This document shows, piece by piece, positions 6,011-15,369 of a stretch of 64,000 nt of DNA. The stretch's first letter is position 1. Each line of letters begins with the position of its first letter. This stretch comes from JAHJQZ01 sp963675235 (GTDB lineage: Bacteria > Pseudomonadota > Alphaproteobacteria > Rhizobiales > Devosiaceae). Below the pieces are notes generated by a model that worked only from the letters and a program-made list of their open reading frames with translations, was not told the DNA's origin and made no database searches. Made by a program: the position numbers and the translations under genes. The stretch is taken from positions 1 through 64,000 of the forward strand of contig CAXXFU010000009.1 in NCBI GenBank assembly GCA_963675235.2, given 5' to 3'.

Positions 6011-8800
6011 TCAGCCGAAAAAGCCGCGCTGCCACCAGCCGGTCTTCTTGGGCTTGTCGTCGTCCTCGGTCTTGGCCTCGCTGGCGCTCGACGAGGTGAC
6101 GACAATGCCTTCCTCGGGCAGGTCGCGCTTGGCACGACGCGTCTTGGGCTCCGTCTTGGTCGCTTCGGCGTCCACCTCGGGTGCCGGCGCGGCTTCGGGC
6201 ACAGCCTCGGCTTCAGGCGCGGCCTCGGGCACAGCCTCGGCTTCAGGCGCGGCCTCGGGCGTCTCGGTCTTGGCTTCGGCGCTCTCGGCGGGCTTGTTCT
6301 CGGCCTCTGCCTTCTTGGTGCGGCGGCGCGGCTTGCGTTTGGGCTTTTCCTCGGCCTCGGGCGCCGGAGCTGCCTCTTCGACCGACGGCGCGGCAGCGAC
6401 TTCGCTTGCCTCGGCGGGGGCATCCGCCGTCTCGGCGGGCTTTTCCTCGGCTTCGGCCTTCTTGGTACGACGACGCGGTTTGCGTTTGGGCTTTTCTTCC
6501 GCCTCGGGCGCCGGAGCGGCCTCCGCGGGTGCCGCCGTACCTTCGACGGCAGCGATGGCCTCGGCGTTTGAGGGCGAAGCATCCTCGATGGCGGCCTTGG
6601 CCTTTACCGGGGCATCGAAATCATTTTCGGGGACCTGAACGCCGCCGTCGTCGAAATCGTTGACGGCCTTGGCGACATGTTCGGCCAGGGGCGGTCGGTG
6701 CCAGCCTTCGACGGCTTCCTGCGCCTCGAACTCGCCTTCGACCGTATCGGAGGTCTTGCGGTTGCGGCGTCCGCCACGGCGGCCGCGGCGACGGCGCTTG
6801 CGCGGGCTTTCCTCGTCACTGCCCGGACGCGCCTCGCTGGTCTCTTCCTCGTCGTCGTTCTCGGCGTCGGCGTCGGCGCGGGTTTCGGTCTCGGCGGCTT
6901 CGACCTCGTCGCGATTGCGGTTGCGTCCGCGACGGCCACGGCGGCGGCGCGAGGAGCGCGAACCGCCTTCGTCCTCGTCCTCGCTCGCCTGGATCTCGGC
7001 CTCTTCCTCGTCGTCGTAGTCGCGCATTTCGGCGCTATCGACCTTGACGTGGGCGGCGCGCGGCACTTCGGCGCCGGCCATGCGGGAATCGACACGCTCG
7101 ATGTGGAAATGGTTGCCGGTCAGCTTGGCGTCGGCGGTGATCGTCAGGCCGAGATCGTACTTGGCCTCGAGGTCCATCAGCGACACGCGCTTGGCGTTGA
7201 GGATGTAGAGCGCCACCTCGGAGGGCACGCGGATATTGAGCGACTGTCCGGGCTTTCTCAGCACCTGGTCCTCGATGGCGCGGATCACCATCAGCGCCAG
7301 GCTCTCGGTCGAGCGGACGATTCCGGCACCGGAACAGACCGGGCAGACATGAGTGGAGCTTTCAAGCACGCCGAAGCGGATGCGCTGGCGGCTCATCTCC
7401 ATCAGGCCGAAATGGGAAATACGGCCGACCTGGATGCGGGCGCGGTCGTTCTTGAGCGCGTCCTTCAAGCGGCGTTCGACATTGCGGATCGAGCGGCGCT
7501 CCATCATGTCGATGAAATCGATGACGATCAGGCCGGCAAGATCGCGCAGCCTGAGCTGACGCGCCACTTCATCGGCGGCCTCGAGATTGGTCTGATAGGC
7601 CGTGTCCTCGATGTTGTGCTCTCGGGTCGAACGCCCCGAGTTGACGTCGACCGAAACCAGCGCCTCGGTCGGGTTGATGACGATATAGCCACCGGAGGGC
7701 AGGGTGACCTGCGGCGAGAACATCGCATCGAGCTGCGATTCGACCGAGAATTTCGAGAAGATCGGCTGATCTTCCTTGTACGGCTTCACGTTCTTGGCGT
7801 GGGACGGCATGATCATCTTCATGAAGTCCTTGGCCTCGCGATAGGCGGCATCGCCCGCCACGAGAACCTCGCCGATATCCTTGTTGTAAAGATCGCGAAT
7901 GGTGCGCTTGATCAGGCTGCCTTCCTCATAGACCAGGTTCGGAGCCTGCGAGGTCAGGGTCAGCGTGCGGACGTTTTCCCACAGCCGCATGAGGTACTCG
8001 AAGTCGCGCTTGACCTCGGCCTTGGTGCGCGAGGCGCCGGCAGTCCGCAAAATGACGCCCATGCCCTCGGGCACTTCCAGATCGGTGGCGATATCCTTGA
8101 GCCGCTTGCGGTCGGCGGCATTGGTGATCTTGCGCGAGATGCCGCCACCACGGGCGGTGTTGGGCATCAGCACGGAATAACGGCCGGCGAGCGACAGATA
8201 GGTGGTGAGAGCCGCACCCTTGTTGCCGCGCTCCTCCTTGACCACCTGCACCAGCATCACCTGGCGGCGCTTGATGACTTCCTGGATCTTGTAGCGGCGG
8301 AACAGGTTGCGCTTGCGGTTCTGTGCTTCCTCGATGGCGTCGTCGCCGCCGACATCGTCGACGCTCTGGTCGGAACTGGCGGCCGCGTCGGCGCCGTTGC
8401 CGTTGGACTCCTCGTCCTCGCCACCGGCCGCGGCGGCATCGTCCTCGGCGTCGTCCTTCGCCTGCTCGGTCTCGGCTTCGGCAGCGTCCTCGGTCGCGCT
8501 GTCCTCGTCGTCATCGACCTCGGCAGCCTTCAGGGCTTCGCGGTCGGCGACGGGGATCTGGTAGTAGTCCGGATGGATTTCGGAAAAGGCGAGGAAACCG
8601 TGACGGTTGCCACCGTAATCGACAAAGGCGGCCTGCAGGGACGGTTCGACCCTGGTGACCTTGGCCAGATAGATGTTTCCACGCAATTGCCGGCGCGAGG
8701 CGGCTTCGAAATCAAACTCTTCGAGACGGTTACCGCTCGTAACGACGACCCGGGTCTCTTCCGGGTGGGTGGCATCCACCAGCATTCTTTTGGTTGGCAT
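6011..8800 (-). CDS. rne: Ribonuclease E/G family endoribonuclease
   Basis: Large RNase E, 929 residues, the scaffold endonuclease of the RNA degradosome. The N-terminal catalytic half holds an S1 domain interrupted by a long acidic insertion (about residues 95-165, rich in Asp, Glu and Ala, as in other Alphaproteobacteria), the DNase I-like core with ALVSVDVNSGR and LIVIDFIDM carrying the Mg-binding aspartates, and the Zn-link CPVC in THVCPVCSGAG. The C-terminal half is low-complexity: arginine-rich blocks (RRRRGRRGRNRNR, RKRRRRGRRGGRRNRK) alternating with Glu/Ala/Pro repeats, typical of RNA and partner binding. RNase E usually autoregulates through its 5' leader; a long structured leader is present here. 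Divergent from amiC. Confidence 0.97.
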   Translation of the reverse strand: MPTKRMLVDATHPEETRVVVTSGNRLEEFDFEAASRRQLRGNIYLAKVTRVEPSLQAAFVDYGGNRHGFLAFSEIHPDYYQIPVADREALKAAEVDDDEDSATEDAAEAETEQAKDDAEDDAAAAGGEDEESNGNGADAAASSDQSVDDVGGDDAIEEAQNRKRNLFRRYKIQEVIKRRQVMLVQVVKEERGNKGAALTTYLSLAGRYSVLMPNTARGGGISRKITNAADRKRLKDIATDLEVPEGMGVILRTAGASRTKAEVKRDFEYLMRLWENVRTLTLTSQAPNLVYEEGSLIKRTIRDLYNKDIGEVLVAGDAAYREAKDFMKMIMPSHAKNVKPYKEDQPIFSKFSVESQLDAMFSPQVTLPSGGYIVINPTEALVSVDVNSGRSTREHNIEDTAYQTNLEAADEVARQLRLRDLAGLIVIDFIDMMERRSIRNVERRLKDALKNDRARIQVGRISHFGLMEMSRQRIRFGVLESSTHVCPVCSGAGIVRSTESLALMVIRAIEDQVLRKPGQSLNIRVPSEVALYILNAKRVSLMDLEAKYDLGLTITADAKLTGNHFHIERVDSRMAGAEVPRAAHVKVDSAEMRDYDDEEEAEIQASEDEDEGGSRSSRRRRGRRGRNRNRDEVEAAETETRADADAENDDEEETSEARPGSDEESPRKRRRRGRRGGRRNRKTSDTVEGEFEAQEAVEGWHRPPLAEHVAKAVNDFDDGGVQVPENDFDAPVKAKAAIEDASPSNAEAIAAVEGTAAPAEAAPAPEAEEKPKRKPRRRTKKAEAEEKPAETADAPAEASEVAAAPSVEEAAPAPEAEEKPKRKPRRRTKKAEAENKPAESAEAKTETPEAAPEAEAVPEAAPEAEAVPEAAPAPEVDAEATKTEPKTRRAKRDLPEEGIVVTSSSASEAKTEDDDKPKKTGWWQRGFFG
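6191..6260 (-). repeat. 30-bp tandem repeat in rne C-terminal coding region
   Basis: Two almost identical 30-bp units (6191-6220, 6221-6250; one base differs) plus 10 bp of a third encode the EAAPEAEAVP-type repeats of the disordered RNase E tail. A longer, roughly 90-bp diverged direct repeat (about 6286-6378 and 6434-6520) encodes the two KPKRKPRRRTKKAEA blocks. Confidence 0.8.
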
Positions 8801-9359
8801 CTAATCTTACTCCACACCGTCGCGCGCCGATTGCCGCCGGCCCAAAGGGCCGGACGAAGGCGCCAGGCGAGGTGCTATCCGTTTCTGAAATGGCGCGCTG
8901 AGCGCCTATGAAGGAGAAGATCTGGTCATGCGGCCGGCGAACGACGTTTCGTGTCTCGCCTCCTGTGCCGCAATGTTCCATGTCGATCTTCCCTGTTCGT
9001 GCGTGCGCGCCTGTTTTGAATGACGCGGACGGGTTCGACCTTTGCCGGCCGAAAACTTGCAAAGAGGCCATGTAGGCGCCGCTTCGCCGCGTGGCCGCAG
9101 CGGGGCTTTGCCATCCTGCCCGTAACGGGGGCCGCCCGATATGTCGCCATCAAGGCGTTCAATATCAAGGCACGTCCGAGGACAGGACACTTAACCTCTA
9201 GTTTGGCTTTATTGAGATTGCGTCAAATTGGCAACAGGAAAGTCATAATGTCACGCGAGCGTGCCTTCTGGCTGTGACTGGCGCTCAAGGAGTTGCAGTT
9301 CGGCCGAGTCTGTTATGAAGCGAATCGCCTAGTCTCGCCTACGAATCTGGAAAACTCGC
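8801..9359. other. Divergent rne/amiC intergenic region with long structured rne leader
   Basis: 559 bp without a convincing gene. Read as rne leader (minus strand), it holds a tight hairpin with arms 8837-8843 and 8847-8853 (CCGGCCC/GGGCCGG, AAA loop) about 40 nt before the start codon, and a larger composite stem-loop at 9059-9111: outer GCAAAG/CTTTGC, middle GGCCA/TGGCC, inner GGCG/CGCC. A possible minus-strand promoter is TTGACG (complement of 9221-9226) with a weak downstream element near 9203, which would give a leader of almost 400 nt. Autoregulatory function is inferred from the known behaviour of E. coli RNase E. Confidence 0.5.
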
Positions 9360-10679
9360 ATGTTCGATTGGTTGCAAACCGCTCTCTGGCGCACGGTATC
9401 TGTCTGTCTGGGCGGACTTGCCCTGCTGGCTGCAGTCGTGCTGCCGGCTATGGCTCAGGATGATACGGCGGCGAGCGATGCGGCCGTTTCCGGCCCGCCG
9501 CAGGTCATCGACATGCGCATTCTCAACAATGCCGAGCGCGCCCGCCTCATCATCGACCTTTCCGGCATGACAGAATTTGCCACCGCCTCGCTGGCCGAGC
9601 CGGACCGCATTGTCGTCGATCTCAAGGCAGCAGGCGTGGCGGCGGCGGTCAACAGGACCGAGGCCGGCGATGGCCTGATCGGGTCCTACGAGCTCGCAGT
9701 CGCCGAACAAGGCCGGGTGCGGGCAACGCTGATTCTCAACGATCCGGCCATGGTGCAGGAAGCCTATCTGGTGCAGCCTGTCGACACCCAGCCAGCACGG
9801 CTGATCGTCGATCTCATGCCGGACAGCGCCGAGCGCTTCGCCCATCGGGTCGAAGACGACTACAACAAGGCGCTGGCGCGCTCCCAGGCCGAACAAGCGC
9901 CGCCCGCCACCGCGGACGACGAAACCACCGCCGATGCGCCGCCGGACACCGCGGCAGTTCAGCCGCCCGCCAGCCTGGTGGAGCAGGTCAAACCGCGGCC
10001 GCTGATCGTCATCGATCCCGGTCATGGCGGTGTCGATGGCGGCGCCGAGGCACCGAACGGCACCAAGGAAAAGGACATCGTGCTCCAGTTTGCCCGCGAA
10101 TTGCGGCGACTGCTGGTGGAGATGGACCGGTTCGATGTCGCCATGACCCGTGACGACGACAGCTTCGTCCGGCTTGAAGACCGGGTGACGCTGGCGCGGG
10201 CCAACAAAGCGGACCTGCTGGTCTCGATCCACGCCGACGCCTTCCAGGATCAGGAGGTGAGCGGGGCAAGCATTTACGTGCGCGATCAGAATGCCACGAA
10301 CGAACTCGATGAGGTTCTCGCCGAAAGCGAGAACCGCTCCGACCTCATTGCCGGTTTCGCGCCGCCCGATGTCGACGAGCGCGTGACCTCGATCCTGGTC
10401 GAACTGATGCAGCGCGAGACGCGACGACAGTCATACATCGCCGCCAACGACATGCTGCAAGCGCTCGGACCCAGCATCACGCTGAGGCGATTCCCATTGC
10501 GCAAGGCCAATTTCTTCGTCCTTCGGGCGCCGGAGGTGCCTTCGGTCCTTGTCGAACTCGGATTCATTTCCAATGCCGACGATGTCGCCAATCTCACCAC
10601 CGGCGGCTGGCGCGACAAGACGGCAGAGGCGCTTGCCAATGGGATTTCGGCCTATTTCGAGTCGCTGGCACTGAACTGA
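9360..10679 (+). CDS. amiC: N-acetylmuramoyl-L-alanine amidase (AmiC type)
   Basis: Periplasmic amidase that cleaves the bond between MurNAc and L-Ala, needed for daughter-cell separation. 439 residues: signal peptide to about residue 32 (AVVLPAMA-QDD), an AMIN domain (about 45-145) for septal targeting, a Pro/Ala linker, and an Amidase_3 domain from about 215. Zinc and catalytic residues are visible as VIDPGHGGVDGG (His), GTKEKDIVLQ (Glu), SIHADAF (His) and VLVELGFISN (catalytic Glu). It is followed by mrcA on the same strand. The rne-amiC-mrcA arrangement is common in Hyphomicrobiales. The start sits just after a short AT-rich stretch; no strong SD is seen. Confidence 0.95.
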   Translation: MFDWLQTALWRTVSVCLGGLALLAAVVLPAMAQDDTAASDAAVSGPPQVIDMRILNNAERARLIIDLSGMTEFATASLAEPDRIVVDLKAAGVAAAVNRTEAGDGLIGSYELAVAEQGRVRATLILNDPAMVQEAYLVQPVDTQPARLIVDLMPDSAERFAHRVEDDYNKALARSQAEQAPPATADDETTADAPPDTAAVQPPASLVEQVKPRPLIVIDPGHGGVDGGAEAPNGTKEKDIVLQFARELRRLLVEMDRFDVAMTRDDDSFVRLEDRVTLARANKADLLVSIHADAFQDQEVSGASIYVRDQNATNELDEVLAESENRSDLIAGFAPPDVDERVTSILVELMQRETRRQSYIAANDMLQALGPSITLRRFPLRKANFFVLRAPEVPSVLVELGFISNADDVANLTTGGWRDKTAEALANGISAYFESLALN

Positions 10680-10701
10680 GATGACCGGTGCGGCCAAGTT
10701 T

Positions 10702-10726
10702 GGGGTGGCACCTTATGCCAAACCCC
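10702..10726 (+). other. Hairpin in amiC-mrcA gap
   Basis: GGGGT-GGCA-loop-TGCC-AA-ACCCC forms a stem-loop with a 2-nt bulge 23 bp after the amiC stop. No U-run follows (GTTAAG), so it is at best a partial terminator or an mRNA stabiliser. Confidence 0.35.
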
Positions 10727-10827
10727 GTTAAGTCGAGCCCCGCAACGGTCAACATATTTCCGCCGTCAATTGCAGGCAGACGGCGTGTGGCTCGCGGCAA
10801 GGAACAACACGACTGGGACAGGCATAG

Positions 10828-13248
10828 ATGCTGCGCATCCTCAGCTGGGTTTTCGGCTTTTTCGTATTCGTCGGACTGATCGGGGTCGGCGTGGCGGTTT
10901 ATTTCGTCTCGACGCTTTCGGCCGATCTGCCCGACTACACAGTGCTCAAGGACTACCAGCCGCCGGTGACGACGCGTGTGCACGCAGCCGATGGCTCGCT
11001 TCTGGCCGAATATGCCCGTGAACGCAGGCTGTTCCAGCCGATCGAAACCGTGCCGCCGTTGGTCGTCGAAGCCTTCCTCAGCGCCGAGGATAAGGACTTC
11101 TACAAGCATGCCGGACTGTCGATCGACGGCTTGGTGCGCGCATTGAGGGACAACATTCTCGCCCGCGTCGAAGGCGACAACTCCATCCAGGGCGGCGGCT
11201 CGACGATCACCCAGCAGGTGGCCAAGAACTTCCTGCTCACGTCCGAGCAGACCTGGGAGCGCAAGGCCAAGGAAGCGCTTCTGGCGCTGAGGATCGAGTC
11301 GACCTTCTCCAAGGGGCGCATCCTCGAGCTCTATCTCAACGAGATCTTTCTCGGCTTCAATTCCTATGGCGTCGCCGCTGCCGCGCTCAACTATTTCGAC
11401 AAGGCGCTTTATGAGCTGAGGCTTTCCGAAGTCGCTTATCTCGCTGCCTTGCCCAAGGGCCCGAACAACTATCATCCCTTCCGCCACCCCAAGGCGGCGA
11501 TCGAACGCCGCAACTGGGTGATCGATCGCATGATCGAGAATGGCTATGTCAGCGATGAAGACGGCGCCGCGGCCAAGAAGGAGCCACTCAACGTCGTGCC
11601 GCGCCGCTCGGGATCGCAGGTCTATGCCGCCGAGTATTTCACCGAGGAAGTGCGGCGCGAACTCGCCAAGCTCTACGGCGAGGATCAGCTCTACGGTGGC
11701 GGCCTGAGCGTCAGGACGACGCTCGATCCCAAGCTGCAGGAAGAGGCGCGCAAGGCGCTGATGGACGGCCTGATCGCTTATGATCAGTCCCGAGGCTTCC
11801 GCGAGCCGGTGGCGACCGTCGATATTTCAAGCGGAGACTGGGGCGACGCGGTCCAGGCCATCGAACCGCTCAACGACGTGCCCGAATGGACGCTGGCGGT
11901 GGTCCTGAAGATGGACACCAACGAGGCCGAGATCGGCCTGAGGCCAGGCACCGATGTCGACGGCGAGATGTCGGCGGAGCGTATCACCGGCATACTGCCC
12001 GGACGCACCATTCCCTGGGTTTCCAAGAAGCTCAACCAGGTGCTCAACGTCGGCGACGTTATCTACGTCAAGCAGTTCGAGGACGAGGAGGGGGTCTATA
12101 CCCTCGAACAGGTGCCCGAGATCGAGGGGGCCATCACCGCCATGGACCCGCGTACCGGGCGCGTCCTCGCCATGGTCGGCGGTTTCTCGTTCGATCTTTC
12201 CGAATTCAACCGCGCTACGCAGGCCATGCGCCAGCCGGGCTCGGCCATCAAGCCGATCGTCTATTCGGCGGCGCTCGACAATGGCTACACTCCGGCATCG
12301 GTTGTGCTCGACGCACCGGTCGAGATCCAGAATGCCGACGGCTCGATCTGGGCGCCGCAGAACTACGAATCCGGCAAGTATTTCGGCCCGCAGACCCTGC
12401 GCGAAGGGCTGGTGCATTCGCGCAACGTCATGACGGTGCGGCTGGCCAAGGACATCGGCATGCCGCTCATCGTCGAGTATTTCAAGCTGTTCGGCATCTA
12501 CGATCAGGTGCTGCCGGTGCTGGCCATGTCGCTCGGGTCCGGCGAAACAACCGATCTCAAGATGACGGCGGCCTATGCCACCATTGCCAATGGCGGCAAG
12601 CGCATCACCCCGACCCTGATCGACCGAGTCCAGGACCGCTACGGCGAGACCATCTTCAAGCATGACGAGCGCATCTGCGACGGCTGCAATGTCGACACAT
12701 GGGCCAACCAGCCCGAACCGTTGATCATCGACAATCGCGAGCAGGTGCTCGACCCGATGACCGCCTTCCAGATCACCTCGATGATGGAGGATGTGGTCAG
12801 GCGCGGCACCGGCTATCAGGCCCATATCCTCAATCGCCCGGTTGCCGGCAAGACGGGCACCACCACCGACTACAAGGACGCCTGGTTCATCGGCTTCACG
12901 CCGAGCCTGGCTGTCGGTGTCTATGTCGGTTACGACAATCCGCGGCCGCTCGGACGCCAGACCGGCGGTTCGCTGGCGACCCCGATCTTCACCGCATTCA
13001 TGCAGGATGCCCTCAAGGGCAAGCCGCCGACCCCGTTCAACATGCCCTCGGGCATGTCCCAGGACTGGATCGACAAGACCACCGGCGTTGCCGCGACCGC
13101 CGGATCAGACGCCATCCTCGAAGCCTTCAAGCCGGGGACCGGGCCGAACCTGGTCACTTCGGTGATCGGCGTCGATTCCAACGCCTTCATGAACATCGAA
13201 ACCGGCAATGCCACCGATCCGAACGCCGGGCGTGGCGGGTTGTTCTAG
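10828..13248 (+). CDS. mrcA: Penicillin-binding protein 1A (class A PBP)
   Basis: Bifunctional peptidoglycan glycosyltransferase/transpeptidase, 806 residues. N-terminal membrane anchor at residues 8-30 (FGFFVFVGLIGVGVAVYFVS), then the GT51 domain with AEDKDFYKHAG (catalytic Glu) and GGSTITQQVAKN, an OB-like insertion (about 310-430), and the transpeptidase domain with the three penicillin-binding motifs: SAIK (catalytic Ser, in RQPGSAIKPIVYS), SRN (in HSRNVMTV) and KTG (in AGKTGTTTDYKDAW). It builds wall polymer while upstream amiC splits it. The SD-like region before ATG 10828 is GGGACAGGC. Likely co-transcribed at least partly with amiC (148-bp gap). Confidence 0.96.
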   Translation: MLRILSWVFGFFVFVGLIGVGVAVYFVSTLSADLPDYTVLKDYQPPVTTRVHAADGSLLAEYARERRLFQPIETVPPLVVEAFLSAEDKDFYKHAGLSIDGLVRALRDNILARVEGDNSIQGGGSTITQQVAKNFLLTSEQTWERKAKEALLALRIESTFSKGRILELYLNEIFLGFNSYGVAAAALNYFDKALYELRLSEVAYLAALPKGPNNYHPFRHPKAAIERRNWVIDRMIENGYVSDEDGAAAKKEPLNVVPRRSGSQVYAAEYFTEEVRRELAKLYGEDQLYGGGLSVRTTLDPKLQEEARKALMDGLIAYDQSRGFREPVATVDISSGDWGDAVQAIEPLNDVPEWTLAVVLKMDTNEAEIGLRPGTDVDGEMSAERITGILPGRTIPWVSKKLNQVLNVGDVIYVKQFEDEEGVYTLEQVPEIEGAITAMDPRTGRVLAMVGGFSFDLSEFNRATQAMRQPGSAIKPIVYSAALDNGYTPASVVLDAPVEIQNADGSIWAPQNYESGKYFGPQTLREGLVHSRNVMTVRLAKDIGMPLIVEYFKLFGIYDQVLPVLAMSLGSGETTDLKMTAAYATIANGGKRITPTLIDRVQDRYGETIFKHDERICDGCNVDTWANQPEPLIIDNREQVLDPMTAFQITSMMEDVVRRGTGYQAHILNRPVAGKTGTTTDYKDAWFIGFTPSLAVGVYVGYDNPRPLGRQTGGSLATPIFTAFMQDALKGKPPTPFNMPSGMSQDWIDKTTGVAATAGSDAILEAFKPGTGPNLVTSVIGVDSNAFMNIETGNATDPNAGRGGLF

Positions 13249-13413
13249 GCGCGAAACCCGCGAGGCAAAGGACGGCGCCTCCGTCGTCATGGTCAACGCC
13301 AACGGCGCGGCAAGGCAATAGCCGGGATGCATGCGAAGATGTGCCTGGCCGTGGATTGTGTCCTCGCTGAACACCTCACGATGACCGGGGTTTCCGCCGG
13401 GACGCGGCCGGGT

Positions 13414-13935
13414 TTAGCCGGCATCGAGGACCGGCAGGCGGGTCACCGGGATGAAGAGTTGCGCCACGGGATTGCCATCGTAGCCTTTTTCCTTGAAGAC
13501 CGGCAGGAAACGCTCGTCGTAATAGATGAAGGCGGGAACCGAATAGTCGGTCCTCAGCCCGTTCTGCGGAATCCACTCATCGAGCAGATAGCGCATTGCC
13601 ATCATCACGTCCTTGTTGCCGCGCTTGACGAGCGTCACCGTGGCGCAGCGGCAGGCCGGGATGGTCAGCGGTTGCATGCCATCGGGAACGGCGTCGAAGT
13701 CCTCGACCTCGACAGCCATGTGGTAATCGAATTCCGGCGAGTGCTCCGGCTTGATGAAGGCGCAGATCTGGTTGTCATTGCTACGGTGCGGCACCGTTTC
13801 GAGGTCGCCGTCCGCCATGATGCGATGGAAGAATTCAGGGACTTCTTGTGCCTGGCGGTTCTCGACGAAACTCGAGTGAAGGACAGGGCCGACGATCTTG
13901 CGTTCGCTTTCGTAGACGAGTTCAACGGTATACAT
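13414..13935 (-). CDS. GyrI-like / AraC effector-binding domain protein, stand-alone
   Basis: A 173-residue protein made of one effector-binding (SOUL/GyrI-like) domain without a DNA-binding part. It has the family's C-terminal signature: AMRYLLDEWIPQNGLRTD, then AFIYYDERFLPVF and a final strand AQLFIPV. Members bind cationic or aromatic ligands, or inhibit gyrase; which applies here is unknown. I start at ATG 13935, with GAGG 7 nt before it; ATG 13962 is the alternative. Convergent with mrcA and divergent from prfB. A 20-bp perfect palindrome lies 73 bp upstream and may control it. Confidence 0.78.
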   Translation of the reverse strand: MYTVELVYESERKIVGPVLHSSFVENRQAQEVPEFFHRIMADGDLETVPHRSNDNQICAFIKPEHSPEFDYHMAVEVEDFDAVPDGMQPLTIPACRCATVTLVKRGNKDVMMAMRYLLDEWIPQNGLRTDYSVPAFIYYDERFLPVFKEKGYDGNPVAQLFIPVTRLPVLDAG

Positions 13936-14007
13936 GGAATGCCTCAGTGAGTTGATATGCATGGGTTTCCGGCCACGAGGGACGGGGGCGAGAATGCCAA
14001 GAAAAAT

Positions 14008-14027
14008 TTGCAAATAATTATTTGCAA
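14008..14027. promoter_or_regulatory. 20-bp perfect palindrome, candidate operator
   Basis: TTGCAAATAA followed immediately by its reverse complement, in a short AT-rich island within otherwise GC-rich DNA, between the GyrI-like gene and prfB. The length and symmetry fit a dimeric repressor such as a MarR or TetR type (inference); the cognate factor is not in the window. Confidence 0.6.
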
Positions 14028-14202
14028 TCACTGATGCCCAGATATTTGCTATCGAGCGCAACCGCAAGTGCGCACGATTGTCGCAGGGCGGGGCGCCGGG
14101 AATGTCCATGGCGCCGGCAAAGCCATGAAAGGGCGGACAAGGGTTGATCCGCGCTCCCAGACCGGCTATCGCACCGGCCTGAACTCAGGATGGAAGTCTC
14201 AC

Positions 14203-15313
14203 ATGCGCGCCGAAATCGAGAACAGGGTCGACGAAATCAAGCAGGCCGTAAGCCTGCTGAGGAGGCATCTTTGACTGGGACAACGCGCTTGTCCGACTTG
14301 AAGAGCTGAACGCCAAGGCCGAATCCCCTGATTTCTGGAACGATGCGCAGGTGGCGCAGGAGCTGATGCGCGAGCGCCAGTCGCTCGAATTCAACATCGG
14401 CGAGGTCCGCCGCATCGAGGCCGCCATCGAGGAGAACACCGGCCTGATCGAACTCGGCGAGGAAGAGGGCGAGGCCGAAATCGTCGCCGAGGCCGAGACT
14501 GCGCTCGGAGAACTGGCCGAGCAGGCGGCGCGGCTGCGCGTCGAGACGCTGCTGAGCGGGGAGGCCGACGCCAACGACACCTACCTTGAAATCCACGCCG
14601 GCGCGGGCGGCACCGAGAGCCAGGACTGGGCCAACATGCTGTTGCGCATGTACACGCGCTGGGCCGACCGGCGGAAGTTCAAGGTCGAGATGATGGAGTA
14701 TCACGACGGCGAAGAGGCTGGCATCAAGTCGGCGACGCTTTTGATCAAGGGCCACAACGCCTATGGCTGGCTCAAGACCGAGAGCGGCGTGCACCGGCTG
14801 GTGCGCATTTCGCCTTTCGATAGCGCCGCGCGCCGTCACACCAGCTTTTCGAGCGTCTGGGTCTATCCGGTCGTCGACGACAATATCGACATCCAGATCA
14901 ACGAATCCGACCTGCGCATCGACACCTATCGCTCCTCGGGCGCCGGCGGGCAGCACGTCAACACCACCGACAGCGCCATCCGCATCACCCACGAGCCCTC
15001 TGGCATCGTCGTGGCCTGCCAGCAGGAACGCAGCCAGCACAAGAACCGTGCGACTGCGATGGCCATGCTGAAATCACGCCTGTACGAGGCCGAGCTGCAA
15101 AAGCGCGAGGAAGCGGCGTCAGCAGTGGAGAGCTCGAAATCCGAGATCGGCTGGGGTCACCAGATCCGGTCCTACGTCCTGCAGCCCTATCAGCTGGTCA
15201 AGGACCTGAGGACCGAGGCGGAAAGCACCGCGCCTTCCAACGTGCTCGACGGCGATATCGACATGTTCCTCGAAGCGTCTCTGGCAAGCCGCGTCGGCGG
15301 CGACGACGCCTAG
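14203..15313 (+). CDS. prfB: Peptide chain release factor 2 (programmed +1 frameshift)
   Basis: RF2 ends translation at UGA and UAA. The first 23 codons (14203-14274, MRAEIENRVDEIKQAVSLLRRHL) end at an in-frame TGA; skipping one base at 14272 continues with DWDNALVRLEELNAKAE for 346 codons, giving 369 residues, the usual RF2 length. The shift site has the classic layout. The RF2 anticodon-like tripeptide SPF is at residues 203-205 and the catalytic GGQ at 248-250, matching E. coli within two positions. Low RF2 slows reading of the UGA and promotes shifting, so synthesis is self-controlled. The frame reads well on both sides, so this is not a pseudogene. Confidence 0.96.
14260..14275 (+). promoter_or_regulatory. 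prfB programmed +1 frameshift signal
   Basis: Internal Shine-Dalgarno AGGAGG (14260-14265), three spacer bases, slippery CTT (14269-14271), stop TGA (14272-14274) then C. This is the same arrangement and spacing as the well-known E. coli prfB site. Confidence 0.95.
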
Positions 15314-15369
15314 AGCGTGTCATTTCCGGTCTGAACCGCCCGCAAACTGGCCAGGATGCAACCTGTCAC

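Noticed and set aside
6677..8911. A 744-codon plus-strand frame opposite rne
   Set aside because: Antisense to conserved RNase E sequence; no recognisable motif.
14203..14274. Possible frameshift error or pseudogene at the prfB start
   Set aside because: The stop codon is part of the classic programmed frameshift signal and both reading parts match RF2.
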